DNA of 64,000 bases from positions 62,001 through 126,000 of the forward strand of contig NZ_JAPIVP010000004.1 of NCBI RefSeq assembly GCF_026239555.1, in the 5' to 3' direction. The number at the start of each line of letters is the position of its first letter. Position 1 is the stretch's first letter. This stretch comes from Pedobacter sp. PF22-3. Its GTDB lineage: Bacteria; Bacteroidota; Bacteroidia; Sphingobacteriales; Sphingobacteriaceae. The position numbers and the translations under genes are program-made. Under the pieces are notes generated by a model that ran no database searches, had not been told where the DNA came from, and worked only from the letters and a program-made list of their open reading frames with translations. Shown here piece by piece: positions 16,776-24,391 of this stretch.

Positions 16776-17681
16776 TTAAAAATATCCTCCCTTTTTCCTG
16801 TCTTCCATTGCGGCTTCAGAAACTTTGTCGTCTAAACGTGCACCACGTTCTGAAATTTTGGAGGCGCTGATTTCTGAAATAATATCGTCGATCAAGAATG
16901 CATCCGATTCTACCGCAGCGGTGCAAGACATATCGCCAACAGTACGAAAACGAACCTGTTTGCGTTCAACAATATCCTCGTCATCCATATTTAAAAACGG
17001 AGAAGCAGCCATAAGCTGTCCATTTCTGGTAATTACATCGCGCTCGTGCGAAAAATAAATGCTAGGAAGTTCTATTTTCTCCCTGCGGATGTAATTCCAA
17101 ACATCTAATTCTGTCCAGTTACTGATCGGAAATACACGGATATTTTCACCTTTATGAATTTTACCGTTGTAAATGTTCCAAAGTTCAGGACGTTGGCGCT
17201 TTGGGTCCCATTGACCAAATTCATCGCGGACAGAGAAAATACGCTCCTTTGCCCTAGCTTTTTCTTCATCTCTCCGTGCTCCACCAATGCAGGCATCAAA
17301 CTGATATTTGGCAATGGTATCAAGCAAGGTTACCGTCTGCAAAGCATTTCTACTGGCATTTTTACCAGTCTGCTCTACCACTTTACCCTGATCAATAGAT
17401 TCTTGCACTGAACCAATAATTAATTTTTCGCCAATTCTTTCTACCATTTGGTCACGGTAGGTAATGGTTTCTTCAAAATTATGTCCGGTATCTATATGTA
17501 CCAAAGGAAAAGGAAATTTCCCTGGACGGAAAGCTTTTTCTGCCAAACGAACCAAAGTAATTGAATCCTTACCGCCCGAAAATAACAGCGCCGGTTTTTC
17601 AAACTGGCCTGCTACTTCACGCAATATGTGAATAGCCTCAGCCTCTAGTTCGTCTAAATAATCAAAATTATATGTACTCAT
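16776..17681 (-). CDS. cysD: Sulfate adenylyltransferase subunit 2
   Basis: The catalytic half of ATP sulfurylase, making APS from sulfate and ATP together with CysN. The 301-residue PP-loop protein has the FSGGKDS nucleotide-binding loop near residues 34-40, DTGHNFEETI, and a C-terminal region ending AAMEDRKKGGYF typical of CysD. It lies between cysH and cysN in the leftward operon. Confidence 0.96.
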   Translation of the reverse strand: MSTYNFDYLDELEAEAIHILREVAGQFEKPALLFSGGKDSITLVRLAEKAFRPGKFPFPLVHIDTGHNFEETITYRDQMVERIGEKLIIGSVQESIDQGKVVEQTGKNASRNALQTVTLLDTIAKYQFDACIGGARRDEEKARAKERIFSVRDEFGQWDPKRQRPELWNIYNGKIHKGENIRVFPISNWTELDVWNYIRREKIELPSIYFSHERDVITRNGQLMAASPFLNMDDEDIVERKQVRFRTVGDMSCTAAVESDAFLIDDIISEISASKISERGARLDDKVSEAAMEDRKKGGYF

Positions 17682-17827
17682 TATTAAGTATTGTCTTGTT
17701 ACTAAAAATTGTTGTAAAGTTGAAAGGTTTGAAAGTTGAAATGTTGTATTTATTTTCTGACACTATAATTTACACTCATCCATTTCACATCTTATATCTC
17801 CATCTTACCTCTTCCATTTTACATCTG

Positions 17828-18529
17828 CTAAGAAGCTGCGTGTAAGCCACATTCCTTTTTGCTCTGGTCTTCCCACCACCATCTTCCGGCCCTAAAATCT
17901 TCCCCTGGCTGTACAGCTCTTGTACACGGAGCACAACCTATACTAGGGAAACCTTTATCGTGCAAAGTGTTGTACACAATGTTGTTCTCTTTAATGTAAG
18001 TTTTTACGTCATCCAAAGTCCAATCGAAAATAGGATGAAATTTGATCAAATGATTGCCTTCGTCCCATTCTAAATCATGCATATCCTCGCGGTTGGCACT
18101 CTGATCTGCCCTAATGCCTGTTATCCAGATTTCGTTACCTTTCAATGCTCTTTTTAAAGGTTCTATTTTACGGATGTAACAGCATTCTTTCCTGTTTTCT
18201 ACCGATTCGTAAAAGCTATTGGGGCCCTTTGTATTTACCATATCCTGTAACAGTTCGTTCTGAGGATAATAGGCATGAATGGGTTTGTTGTAAATTTCTA
18301 ATGTACGGTTCCAAACGTAATAGGTTTCTGGAAACAAACGTCCGGTTTCTAAAGTAAAAACCTTGATCGGAATATTATTGGCAAAAATTAAATGAGTAAT
18401 GGCCTGGTCTTCCCAGCCAAAACTGGTCGAAAATATAATACGGCCGGCGTATTGATCTGCCAAAAATTTCAGTTTATCAATGGTACTTAAACCTTCCAGT
18501 GCTGCTTTGATCTCCTCTAAGTTCCCCAT
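17828..18529 (-). CDS. cysH: Assimilatory adenylyl-sulfate reductase (4Fe-4S type)
   Basis: It reduces activated sulfate to sulfite. The 233-residue PP-loop protein carries the paired-cysteine motif ECCYIRKIEPL and the later IGCAPCT. Together these give the four-cysteine [4Fe-4S] signature of enzymes that use APS directly, and KKECGLH near the end supplies the redox cysteine. No APS kinase gene is in the operon, which supports APS use. The TAG of the preceding gene overlaps a possible GTG start at 18532; the ATG at 18529 is the more natural start. The two genes are essentially contiguous, so translation is probably coupled. Confidence 0.94.
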   Translation of the reverse strand: MGNLEEIKAALEGLSTIDKLKFLADQYAGRIIFSTSFGWEDQAITHLIFANNIPIKVFTLETGRLFPETYYVWNRTLEIYNKPIHAYYPQNELLQDMVNTKGPNSFYESVENRKECCYIRKIEPLKRALKGNEIWITGIRADQSANREDMHDLEWDEGNHLIKFHPIFDWTLDDVKTYIKENNIVYNTLHDKGFPSIGCAPCTRAVQPGEDFRAGRWWWEDQSKKECGLHAAS

Positions 18530-18531
18530 CA

Positions 18532-20043
18532 CTAAATTAATTTTAAAATAAACATAATTACACTCCTTAAGCTTACAATCATCACAATAATCCCCACAGC
18601 AACCATAATGGTTTTTGCCGAAATTTTGTTGGATACTTTTGCGGCTATTGGCGATGCGATTGCGCTACCGATAATTAAACCCACAACTGCTTCCCAGTGT
18701 TTGCCACCCAACATGGTAAAAAAGGTAAGCGAACTTAATGTGGCAATAAAAAAGCGACTGATTTTTACCGTTCCCAAAGAAAACAAGGGATGCCTGCCAC
18801 CTGCAATTAAGCTTGATAATACGATTGAACCCCAGCCGCCGCCAAAGGCAGCATCGATAAAACCACCCACAAAGCCCAATAAACCAATTTTTTTAATTTT
18901 TTGATCAGCTTTTTTACGCTTGATATTAAAAGCTTTCATTAAAATAACAGCACCCAGAAATAGCGTGTAAATGGCAACAACTGGTTTAACATAACTGCTA
19001 TAATGCTCTAATGAAGAGAGAATGTAGGCACCTAAAACTGCCCCGATTATGGCAGGAAGAATTAAAATTTTAAATAACTTCCAATTTACATTACCCATCC
19101 GGTAGTGCATCCAGCCTGCAATTCCATTGCTCATCACTTCCGAAATATGGATGGCCATACTTGCTGATGCGGGAGGTAAGCCCATGGCCAGCGAAAATGA
19201 TGCGGTGGTAACACCATAAGACATGCCGATTGCACCATCTATTAATGCGAATAAAAATCCTGCACCCAAAAACCAGTAGAATAATGGATCAATATTGATC
19301 AAAAACGTTTGAAATTCTGGCTCGGTGTTCCACAAAGAAAATCCGATAGCGCAAACGAGTAAAACTGCAGCCGCCCAGATTAACCATTTAATATTGCGCT
19401 CGGCAAAACTCTTTTTAGGATTAATTAAACTTTGGGTAACCTTATTTAGTTTTTTAACTTTTGCAGAAAAATCGCCGTTTAAGGTTTGGCGCAAAGCACT
19501 CATATTTTGCAAGGTCTCATCAAGCTCTGCTGGTAAACCTTCGTTTAAAATCTGCTTTAAACGTTTGGCGATGGTTGGCGATTTACCGTTTGTAGAAATG
19601 GCAATCTTTAAATCGCCCTTTTGAACGATAGATCCCAGATAGAAATCGCAGAGTTCTGGCTTATCGGCCACATTGATCAACAAACCACGTTCGTGCGTCA
19701 CCTTTCTGATCTCATCATTTAAAATATAGTTATTGGTTGCCGCAAAAACGATATCAATATCATTCAGGTCTTCTACATCAAAACTTTTTTGCTTAACTTT
19801 TATCAGCGGATAATTTGCAACAAGTGCATAAACCTCCGGCGATACCGTTTCTGCCACAATGGTAATGGTAGCACTATGGCTGTTATTTACAATAGCGGTT
19901 AACTTCTCCAGCCCAATATTTCCTGCTCCAATTAATAATGTACGCAGCTTGTTCAGCTTTATAAAAACCGGAAAAAGCTGGTTACCTTTTTCCTCCTCAG
20001 AAAAAGACGCTGCATCATAAGGTTGGTTAGGCAATACTTGCAT
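18532..20043 (-). CDS. Siroheme-synthase dehydrogenase domain fused to a TSUP (TauE/SafE) permease
   Basis: 503 residues in two parts. Residues 25-190 are a Met8/CysG-N-like NAD-binding domain (LLIGAGNIGLEKL, STNGKSPTIAKRLK) that should oxidise precorrin-2 and insert iron to make siroheme. The position where CysG has AATDD reads AATNN. Residues 225-503 hold about eight or nine hydrophobic helices of the TauE/SafE (TSUP) family, which moves sulfite, sulfonates or sulfate. The fusion joins cofactor synthesis for sulfite reductase with sulfur-anion transport. It overlaps the SUMT gene by 17 bases, so the genes are translationally coupled. No other sulfate permease is in the operon. Confidence 0.93.
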   Translation of the reverse strand: MQVLPNQPYDAASFSEEEKGNQLFPVFIKLNKLRTLLIGAGNIGLEKLTAIVNNSHSATITIVAETVSPEVYALVANYPLIKVKQKSFDVEDLNDIDIVFAATNNYILNDEIRKVTHERGLLINVADKPELCDFYLGSIVQKGDLKIAISTNGKSPTIAKRLKQILNEGLPAELDETLQNMSALRQTLNGDFSAKVKKLNKVTQSLINPKKSFAERNIKWLIWAAAVLLVCAIGFSLWNTEPEFQTFLINIDPLFYWFLGAGFLFALIDGAIGMSYGVTTASFSLAMGLPPASASMAIHISEVMSNGIAGWMHYRMGNVNWKLFKILILPAIIGAVLGAYILSSLEHYSSYVKPVVAIYTLFLGAVILMKAFNIKRKKADQKIKKIGLLGFVGGFIDAAFGGGWGSIVLSSLIAGGRHPLFSLGTVKISRFFIATLSSLTFFTMLGGKHWEAVVGLIIGSAIASPIAAKVSNKISAKTIMVAVGIIVMIVSLRSVIMFILKLI

Positions 20044-20797
20044 ATTGTTTAATTAATTGCTTAAATGATGGGTGTAATGATACAACTTCTCCAAAAATTA
20101 ATAAAGCAGGTGCTTTAATATTTTCTTGCTGTACCAAACTTTCTATGGTTTCAACCATGCCAACAACTAATTTTTCATCTGCTGCAGATCCATTCTGCAC
20201 TACTGCAGCAGGTAAATTGTTCTTGCCTTCAGCTTTAAAAATCTCTACAATTTTAGATAATTTTTTAAGTCCCATCAGTACTAAAACCGTAGCTTTTGAT
20301 TGTGCTGCCTGATAAATATCAGCCGAAACTTCTCCAGAAGTGGTGGTTCCGGTAATTACCCAAAAACTTTCACTCATGCCGCGGTGCGTAACCGGAATCT
20401 GCTGTAAACCCGGCACACCGATCGAACTTGAAATACCCGGAATCACACTTACCGGAATACTATATGATGCTGCATAATCCAACTCCTCATATCCCCTTCC
20501 AAAAACAAATGGATCGCCACCTTTTAAACGCACTACGTGACCATAGTTTAACGCATAATCAATCATTAATTTATTGATGGTATCCTGAGGATAAGAATGC
20601 TCACCAGAACGTTTTCCTACATAAACTTTAATGGCTTCTGCAGGAGCATGCTCCAATAAAGCTTCGTTGGTTAAAGCATCATACAATACCACATCAGCAG
20701 TTTGTAATGCTTTTACCCCTTTTAAGGTTAATAAATCCGGGTCGCCAGGACCTGCGCCTAAAAGGGTTATTTTTGATTCTTTATTTTGATTAACCAT
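20027..20797 (-). CDS. cobA: Uroporphyrinogen-III C-methyltransferase (SUMT)
   Basis: It methylates uroporphyrinogen III twice with SAM to give precorrin-2, the siroheme precursor used by the sulfite reductase. The 256-residue tetrapyrrole methylase has all family motifs: GAGPGDPDLLTLKG, LYDAL, GKRSGEHS, LKGGDPFVFGRGYEE and VTHRG. I chose the ATG at 20797 (MVNQNKESK) because the conserved domain starts just after it; the frame is open back to 20851 but that stretch is spacer-like. It ends inside the next gene by 17 bases. Confidence 0.95.
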   Translation of the reverse strand: MVNQNKESKITLLGAGPGDPDLLTLKGVKALQTADVVLYDALTNEALLEHAPAEAIKVYVGKRSGEHSYPQDTINKLMIDYALNYGHVVRLKGGDPFVFGRGYEELDYAASYSIPVSVIPGISSSIGVPGLQQIPVTHRGMSESFWVITGTTTSGEVSADIYQAAQSKATVLVLMGLKKLSKIVEIFKAEGKNNLPAAVVQNGSAADEKLVVGMVETIESLVQQENIKAPALLIFGEVVSLHPSFKQLIKQYASIA

Positions 20798-20868
20798 GTT
20801 TCTTTTAATTATTGAATTTTGAATGACTGGATGAAGAGTTGTTTGGCGCATGGCGTTTAGCGTCCGCA

Positions 20869-20905
20869 GTTCTCAAATCTCATATCTATTGTCTCAAATC
20901 TCATT
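20869..20905. repeat. Word-repeat spacer between sulfite reductase and SUMT
   Basis: TCTCAAATCTCATATCTATT is followed at once by GTCTCAAATCTCATT. The wording is the same as in the cysD-cysN spacer. It touches the sulfite reductase stop codon. Confidence 0.6.
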
Positions 20906-22991
20906 TCGCTAATACCGCTCTTTTCGCTTTAATCTGATTTAAAAATTGATTGGCTTCTTCAAAATATTTCTTTGCAAACTCAGCCGTTGGTTCATTTTTA
21001 TTGATCTGTAAAACCAGGTCAGAGAAATTGGTTGGTAAATCAAATTCGCCGGTTTCTACATAATGGTTATCAAACTCACGGATCACGCCAACTTGTGTAC
21101 TGCTGTTTACACCTTTATCCAACAATAATGATTTTGCTGCACTTACAAAAGTTGCATAGGTATGGTAAATGGCATCGGCATAAGCACCATTATCTAAATT
21201 CTGTTTTGCCCAACCGAATTTTTCATCCGCTTCTAACAGTAAAGTAGCCACTAAATCGATCACTACACCTGCACATTCTCCAACACCAATAGCGGTTACA
21301 AATTCTTCAACATGTCCCCAGTCTACAAATTCTTCTGTCTGCAGGTTTGTTAAATCGGCTAGTGGTTTTAATAATTGATAAAAATGGTCTTTACCTTTTC
21401 GATCATAATATTGGTGGAAATTTTCATCAGCCAGGTTGTTGGCTTTAAAATCGTTTAAAATATAGTGTAAAACACTTGTTGCTCTTTTAGAAGGAACTTT
21501 GATTACGCGTTCTGCAACACGACCAACACCATTACCAACCGTACCACCACCAAGCATAACCTGTACAGCAGGCACCACTTTCCCTTCGGCTTTTACTGAA
21601 CTCCCATGGAAACCAATTTCAGCCAAGCCATGCTGACCGCAAGAGTTCATGCAACCACTAATTTTGATCTTGATGTTTTTTTCATAAATAAACTCTGGAA
21701 AATCGGTATAAATTACTTCTTCCAAAACTTCAGCAAGGGTCATCGAGTTCGAAATACCTAAATTACAGGTATCGGTTCCAGGACAGGTGGTAATATCGGC
21801 TAAGCTATCAAAACCTGCTGTGGTAAAACCGATTTTATTTAAAGCAGTATACAGAGACGGTAATGCTTCCTTCCGTACAAACTTGAGCAGTAAGCCCTGA
21901 TTCTGGGTAATCCTGATTTCATCAGCCACATATAATCTGATGGCGTCAACAAACGCTCTTGCCTTATCTGTTTTGATATCACCTACCTGAACTTTTACAT
22001 AAACGCCATAAAACCCGGTCTGTTTTTGCTCAATCACGTTAGTGGCTAACCAATGTTTGTAATGGGCTTCGTTTAATATTTCTACCGCAGGATATTCTTG
22101 TTCTAAAGGTAACGTTGGCTGAGGTATTGTATTAATATCTATGTTAAAGGTTTTTACTTTGTTCGCGATACGCTCATCAGCTACCAAACGTAGCACTTCA
22201 TCTAAGCCTAGTTTCTGAACCAGGTATTTTAAACGTGCTTTGTTTCGGTTCGTACGCTCGCCATAACGGTCAAAAACACGAAGAACAGATTCGGTAAAAG
22301 GGATTAACTGATCTTCAGGTAAAAATTCGTGAACGGCATTGGCCAAAAATGGCTGTGCACCTAAACCACCGGCAAACAATACTTTAAAGCCACGTTCGCC
22401 ATTTTCGTTAATTTTTGGAATAAATCCTAAATCGTGAATGTAGCTAAATGCAGTATCTCTATCGCTCGAAGAAAAGGAGATTTTAATCTTTCTACCCATT
22501 TCCTGACAGATCGGGTTACGCAAAAAGTAAGCAAATACCGCTTGTGCATAAGGTGAAACATCAAATGGCTCTTCAGCATCGATTCCAGCATTTGGAGAAG
22601 CGGTTACGTTACGTACGGTATTTCCACAAGCTTCACGAAGTGTAATATCATCCTGTTCCAGTTTAGCCCAAAGCTCTGGCGTACGGTCTAAACTTACATA
22701 ATGAATCTGGATATCCTGACGGGTTGTCAAGTGCAGGTTACCGCTTCCATATTCATCGGCAATATCGGCAATGCGCAACAACTGTTTAAAAGTTACCTTC
22801 CCAAAAGGCAATTTAATCCGTACCATCTGCACGCCAGGCTGCCTTTGTCCGTAAACACCGCGGGCCAAACGGAGGCTCCTAAACTTTTCGTCGTGGATGG
22901 TTCCATCTCTAAAAGCTTTAATCTTATTCTCTAAATCGATGATGTCCTGCTCGACAATCGGATTTTCGAGTTCTGTTCTGAAACTTTGCAT
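20901..22991 (-). CDS. Siroheme sulfite (or nitrite) reductase with C-terminal HEPN-like domain
   Basis: 696 residues. The first 545 or so form a ferredoxin-type sulfite/nitrite reductase with two ferredoxin-like half-domains. The siroheme/[4Fe-4S] cysteines are in TCPGTDTCNLG and ISGCMNSCGQH. The context (cysH, cysD, cysN and siroheme genes downstream) says sulfite to sulfide. Residues about 560-696 are an extra helical domain (YADAIYHTYATFVSAAKSLL) resembling HEPN; it contains R638-x4-H643, the spacing of HEPN ribonucleases, though this may be chance. It is the first enzyme gene of the operon, with its ATG 88 bases after the leader-peptide stop codon. Confidence 0.93.
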   Translation of the reverse strand: MQSFRTELENPIVEQDIIDLENKIKAFRDGTIHDEKFRSLRLARGVYGQRQPGVQMVRIKLPFGKVTFKQLLRIADIADEYGSGNLHLTTRQDIQIHYVSLDRTPELWAKLEQDDITLREACGNTVRNVTASPNAGIDAEEPFDVSPYAQAVFAYFLRNPICQEMGRKIKISFSSSDRDTAFSYIHDLGFIPKINENGERGFKVLFAGGLGAQPFLANAVHEFLPEDQLIPFTESVLRVFDRYGERTNRNKARLKYLVQKLGLDEVLRLVADERIANKVKTFNIDINTIPQPTLPLEQEYPAVEILNEAHYKHWLATNVIEQKQTGFYGVYVKVQVGDIKTDKARAFVDAIRLYVADEIRITQNQGLLLKFVRKEALPSLYTALNKIGFTTAGFDSLADITTCPGTDTCNLGISNSMTLAEVLEEVIYTDFPEFIYEKNIKIKISGCMNSCGQHGLAEIGFHGSSVKAEGKVVPAVQVMLGGGTVGNGVGRVAERVIKVPSKRATSVLHYILNDFKANNLADENFHQYYDRKGKDHFYQLLKPLADLTNLQTEEFVDWGHVEEFVTAIGVGECAGVVIDLVATLLLEADEKFGWAKQNLDNGAYADAIYHTYATFVSAAKSLLLDKGVNSSTQVGVIREFDNHYVETGEFDLPTNFSDLVLQINKNEPTAEFAKKYFEEANQFLNQIKAKRAVLAK

Positions 22992-23011
22992 ATGTGTTGT
23001 TAGCTTTATTC

Positions 23012-23044
23012 AAAAAATGCTTCCCTGTTACCGAGAAGCATTCC
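23012..23044 (-). terminator. Attenuator hairpin between Cys leader peptide and sulfite reductase gene
   Basis: On the minus strand the arms AATGCTTCTC (23042-23033) and GGGAAGCATT (23025-23016, one G-T pair) enclose a 7-base loop. A run of six T follows directly. It lies after a short Cys-rich reading frame and 21 bases before the ATG of the first enzyme gene, the layout of an amino-acid attenuator. Confidence 0.82.
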
Positions 23045-23078
23045 ATATTTTATACATAAAATTATCTGTAGGCTCCTG

Positions 23079-23150
23079 TTACTGCGTTTTACAACAACAG
23101 CACATCATTTGCTTAGCGGTTAACTGGTTAGGTATAAAGTTGAAGTTCAT
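23079..23150 (-). CDS. Cys-codon leader peptide (attenuation control of the cys operon)
   Basis: A 23-codon frame from ATG 23150 to TAA 23079. It begins MNFNFIPNQL and ends MMCCCCKTQ, with four Cys codons in a row (TGC TGT TGT TGT) at 23102-23091 just before the stop. Four adjacent codons for the end product of the downstream operon are very unlikely by chance in this AT-rich sequence. It begins 4 bases after a TATATTTG -7 box and precedes a terminator hairpin. I infer that the ribosome pauses here when Cys-tRNA is scarce, so that the operon is read through. Confidence 0.8.
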   Translation of the reverse strand: MNFNFIPNQLTAKQMMCCCCKTQ

Positions 23151-23154
23151 ACGT

Positions 23155-23192
23155 CAAATATATAAAGTATATAGGAATAGTCGTAATTTATT
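23155..23192 (-). promoter_or_regulatory. Sulfur-regulon promoter/operator, copy B
   Basis: A 38-bp block matching 14254-14291 at 34 positions. On the minus strand it holds ATTCCTATATAC and ends TTTATATATTTG, whose TATATTTG fits the -7 consensus. The leader-peptide ATG starts 4 bases later, so the transcript may have almost no 5' leader. The likely regulator is the Rrf2 protein encoded at 23729-24175. Confidence 0.75.
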
Positions 23193-23728
23193 ATGAAAAA
23201 AATTACGATATCTTGTTAAACCTCGTAGGTTTTAGCTTTAAAACCATCTTGAACTTGTTTCAGGATCTATTTCCTATGGCTGATTAATAAACTGCCAATT
23301 GAAAAATGAAAGTTATTAATCGAAAACTGCCAACTGAAAACCGAAAACTGCCAACTAATTTGGGCGTTCCCCAAGGATCGGGCTTTGCAGGGCTGCGCTT
23401 CGCTCCGGTACCGATGAAAAATCGGTACTGAATCCTTACAATCCCTAACGCTTAATTATTGCAAAAAATGACCAGACTTCGGAAATTACGTACATTCTAC
23501 TTCTTTGAAACTTCGGAAGTCTTTACGTTAAATAGTCCTCGTTTGTAACGAGGATTCACGAGACTTGCATTTTTAATGCAATAAATAGTACATCGGTGGC
23601 GATAAAATCTAGCGCTAACGATTGTTCTAACGAGAGTTGAATAATTTATCGTTTACAAACGATAGAATCATGTAGCTATTGGTGCACTCGTTTGGAAACG
23701 AGCGCAAGCATTATCGAGTAAGTAAATA
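23193..23728. other. Repeat-rich spacer between cys operon and Rrf2 gene
   Basis: It contains a fragment resembling the 10139-10170 terminator (CCTCGTAGGTTTTAGC) at 23221, word repeats such as AAAACTGCCAACTGAAAACC around 23290-23355, a GC-richer patch at 23362-23455 ending CCCTAACGCTTA, and three different perfect short hairpins at 23537-23702. I see no protein gene. Confidence 0.65.
23536..23702. repeat. Cluster of three CGTTT-type hairpins
   Basis: TCCTCGTT-TGT-AACGAGGA (23536-23554), TATCGTTT-AC-AAACGATA (23647-23664) and CTCGTTT-GG-AAACGAG (23687-23702) are perfect inverted repeats with the same CGTTT/AAACG core and different outer bases. They resemble REP-like units. The last ends 27 bases before the Rrf2 stop codon and may also end that transcript. 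Confidence 0.7.
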
Positions 23729-24175
23729 CTATAAATTAACGATACCGATCTTCAGGTTATCCTCACGACCGATTACATCTGCAATGCTCGTTTCAGTTAA
23801 AACTTTTAGCGTAGCATCCCTTACATCAATAAAGGCACTTCTAATGCCACAGGTTTTCTCATCCACACATTCATCACATTTGTGGTAAAAGTTTAAACTC
23901 GCGCAGGGAACCATCGCAATAGGACCATCAGTTACGCGCATTACGTGTACCAATAAAATCTCTTCGGGTTTTTTATTGAGGCTATAACCACCTCCGGCAC
24001 CTTTTTTACTGTACAAAAAGCCGGCGTTACGCAGATCGAGCAGAATCTGTTCTAAGAATTTTTTAGGAATATGCTCCTCCTCTGCAATTTTCGAAATCTG
24101 CATTGGTGGTTTATCTAAATTTTTACCCAGCGCAACAAGCGCTTTTATGGCATATTTTGTTTTTTTGGATAGCAT
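23729..24175 (-). CDS. Rrf2-family transcriptional regulator
   Basis: A 148-residue winged-helix regulator. The HTH region includes LSKKTKYAIKALVALG and IPKKFLEQILLDLRNAGFLYSKKGAGGGY. A central patch has cysteines in PCASLNFYHKCDECVDEKTCG, which could bind an Fe-S cluster as in IscR. The family includes CymR, the cysteine regulator of Firmicutes. Encoded upstream of the cys operon on the same strand, it is the best candidate for the factor acting at the 38-bp sites; this link is inference. Confidence 0.9.
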   Translation of the reverse strand: MLSKKTKYAIKALVALGKNLDKPPMQISKIAEEEHIPKKFLEQILLDLRNAGFLYSKKGAGGGYSLNKKPEEILLVHVMRVTDGPIAMVPCASLNFYHKCDECVDEKTCGIRSAFIDVRDATLKVLTETSIADVIGREDNLKIGIVNL

Positions 24176-24391
24176 ATTTGTACAAAGCTAATAAAAGAAA
24201 GTAAATTATAAAATATGCAACAGTAAGTAGATTTTAATTCATCATACTATCATATTCATAAATATAATGCATAATTATGATGATTGCTTTAATCAAAGAA
24301 GCGTAAAAATAACCAACCATCGTAACAGTAGATGATTCTCTGCGTTTAAATTCTATTTTTACCCCCCTATTCTGAATTACAGATTTTAATA

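Noticed and set aside
22992..23192. SAM riboswitch as explanation for the cys leader
   Set aside because: I see no multi-helix junction or pseudoknot typical of SAM riboswitches, whereas the Cys-codon frame and terminator explain the region directly.
22897..23196. 99-codon plus-strand frame across the cys leader
   Set aside because: It runs antisense over the attenuator, leader peptide and the start of sulfite reductase; those signals on the minus strand explain the sequence better.
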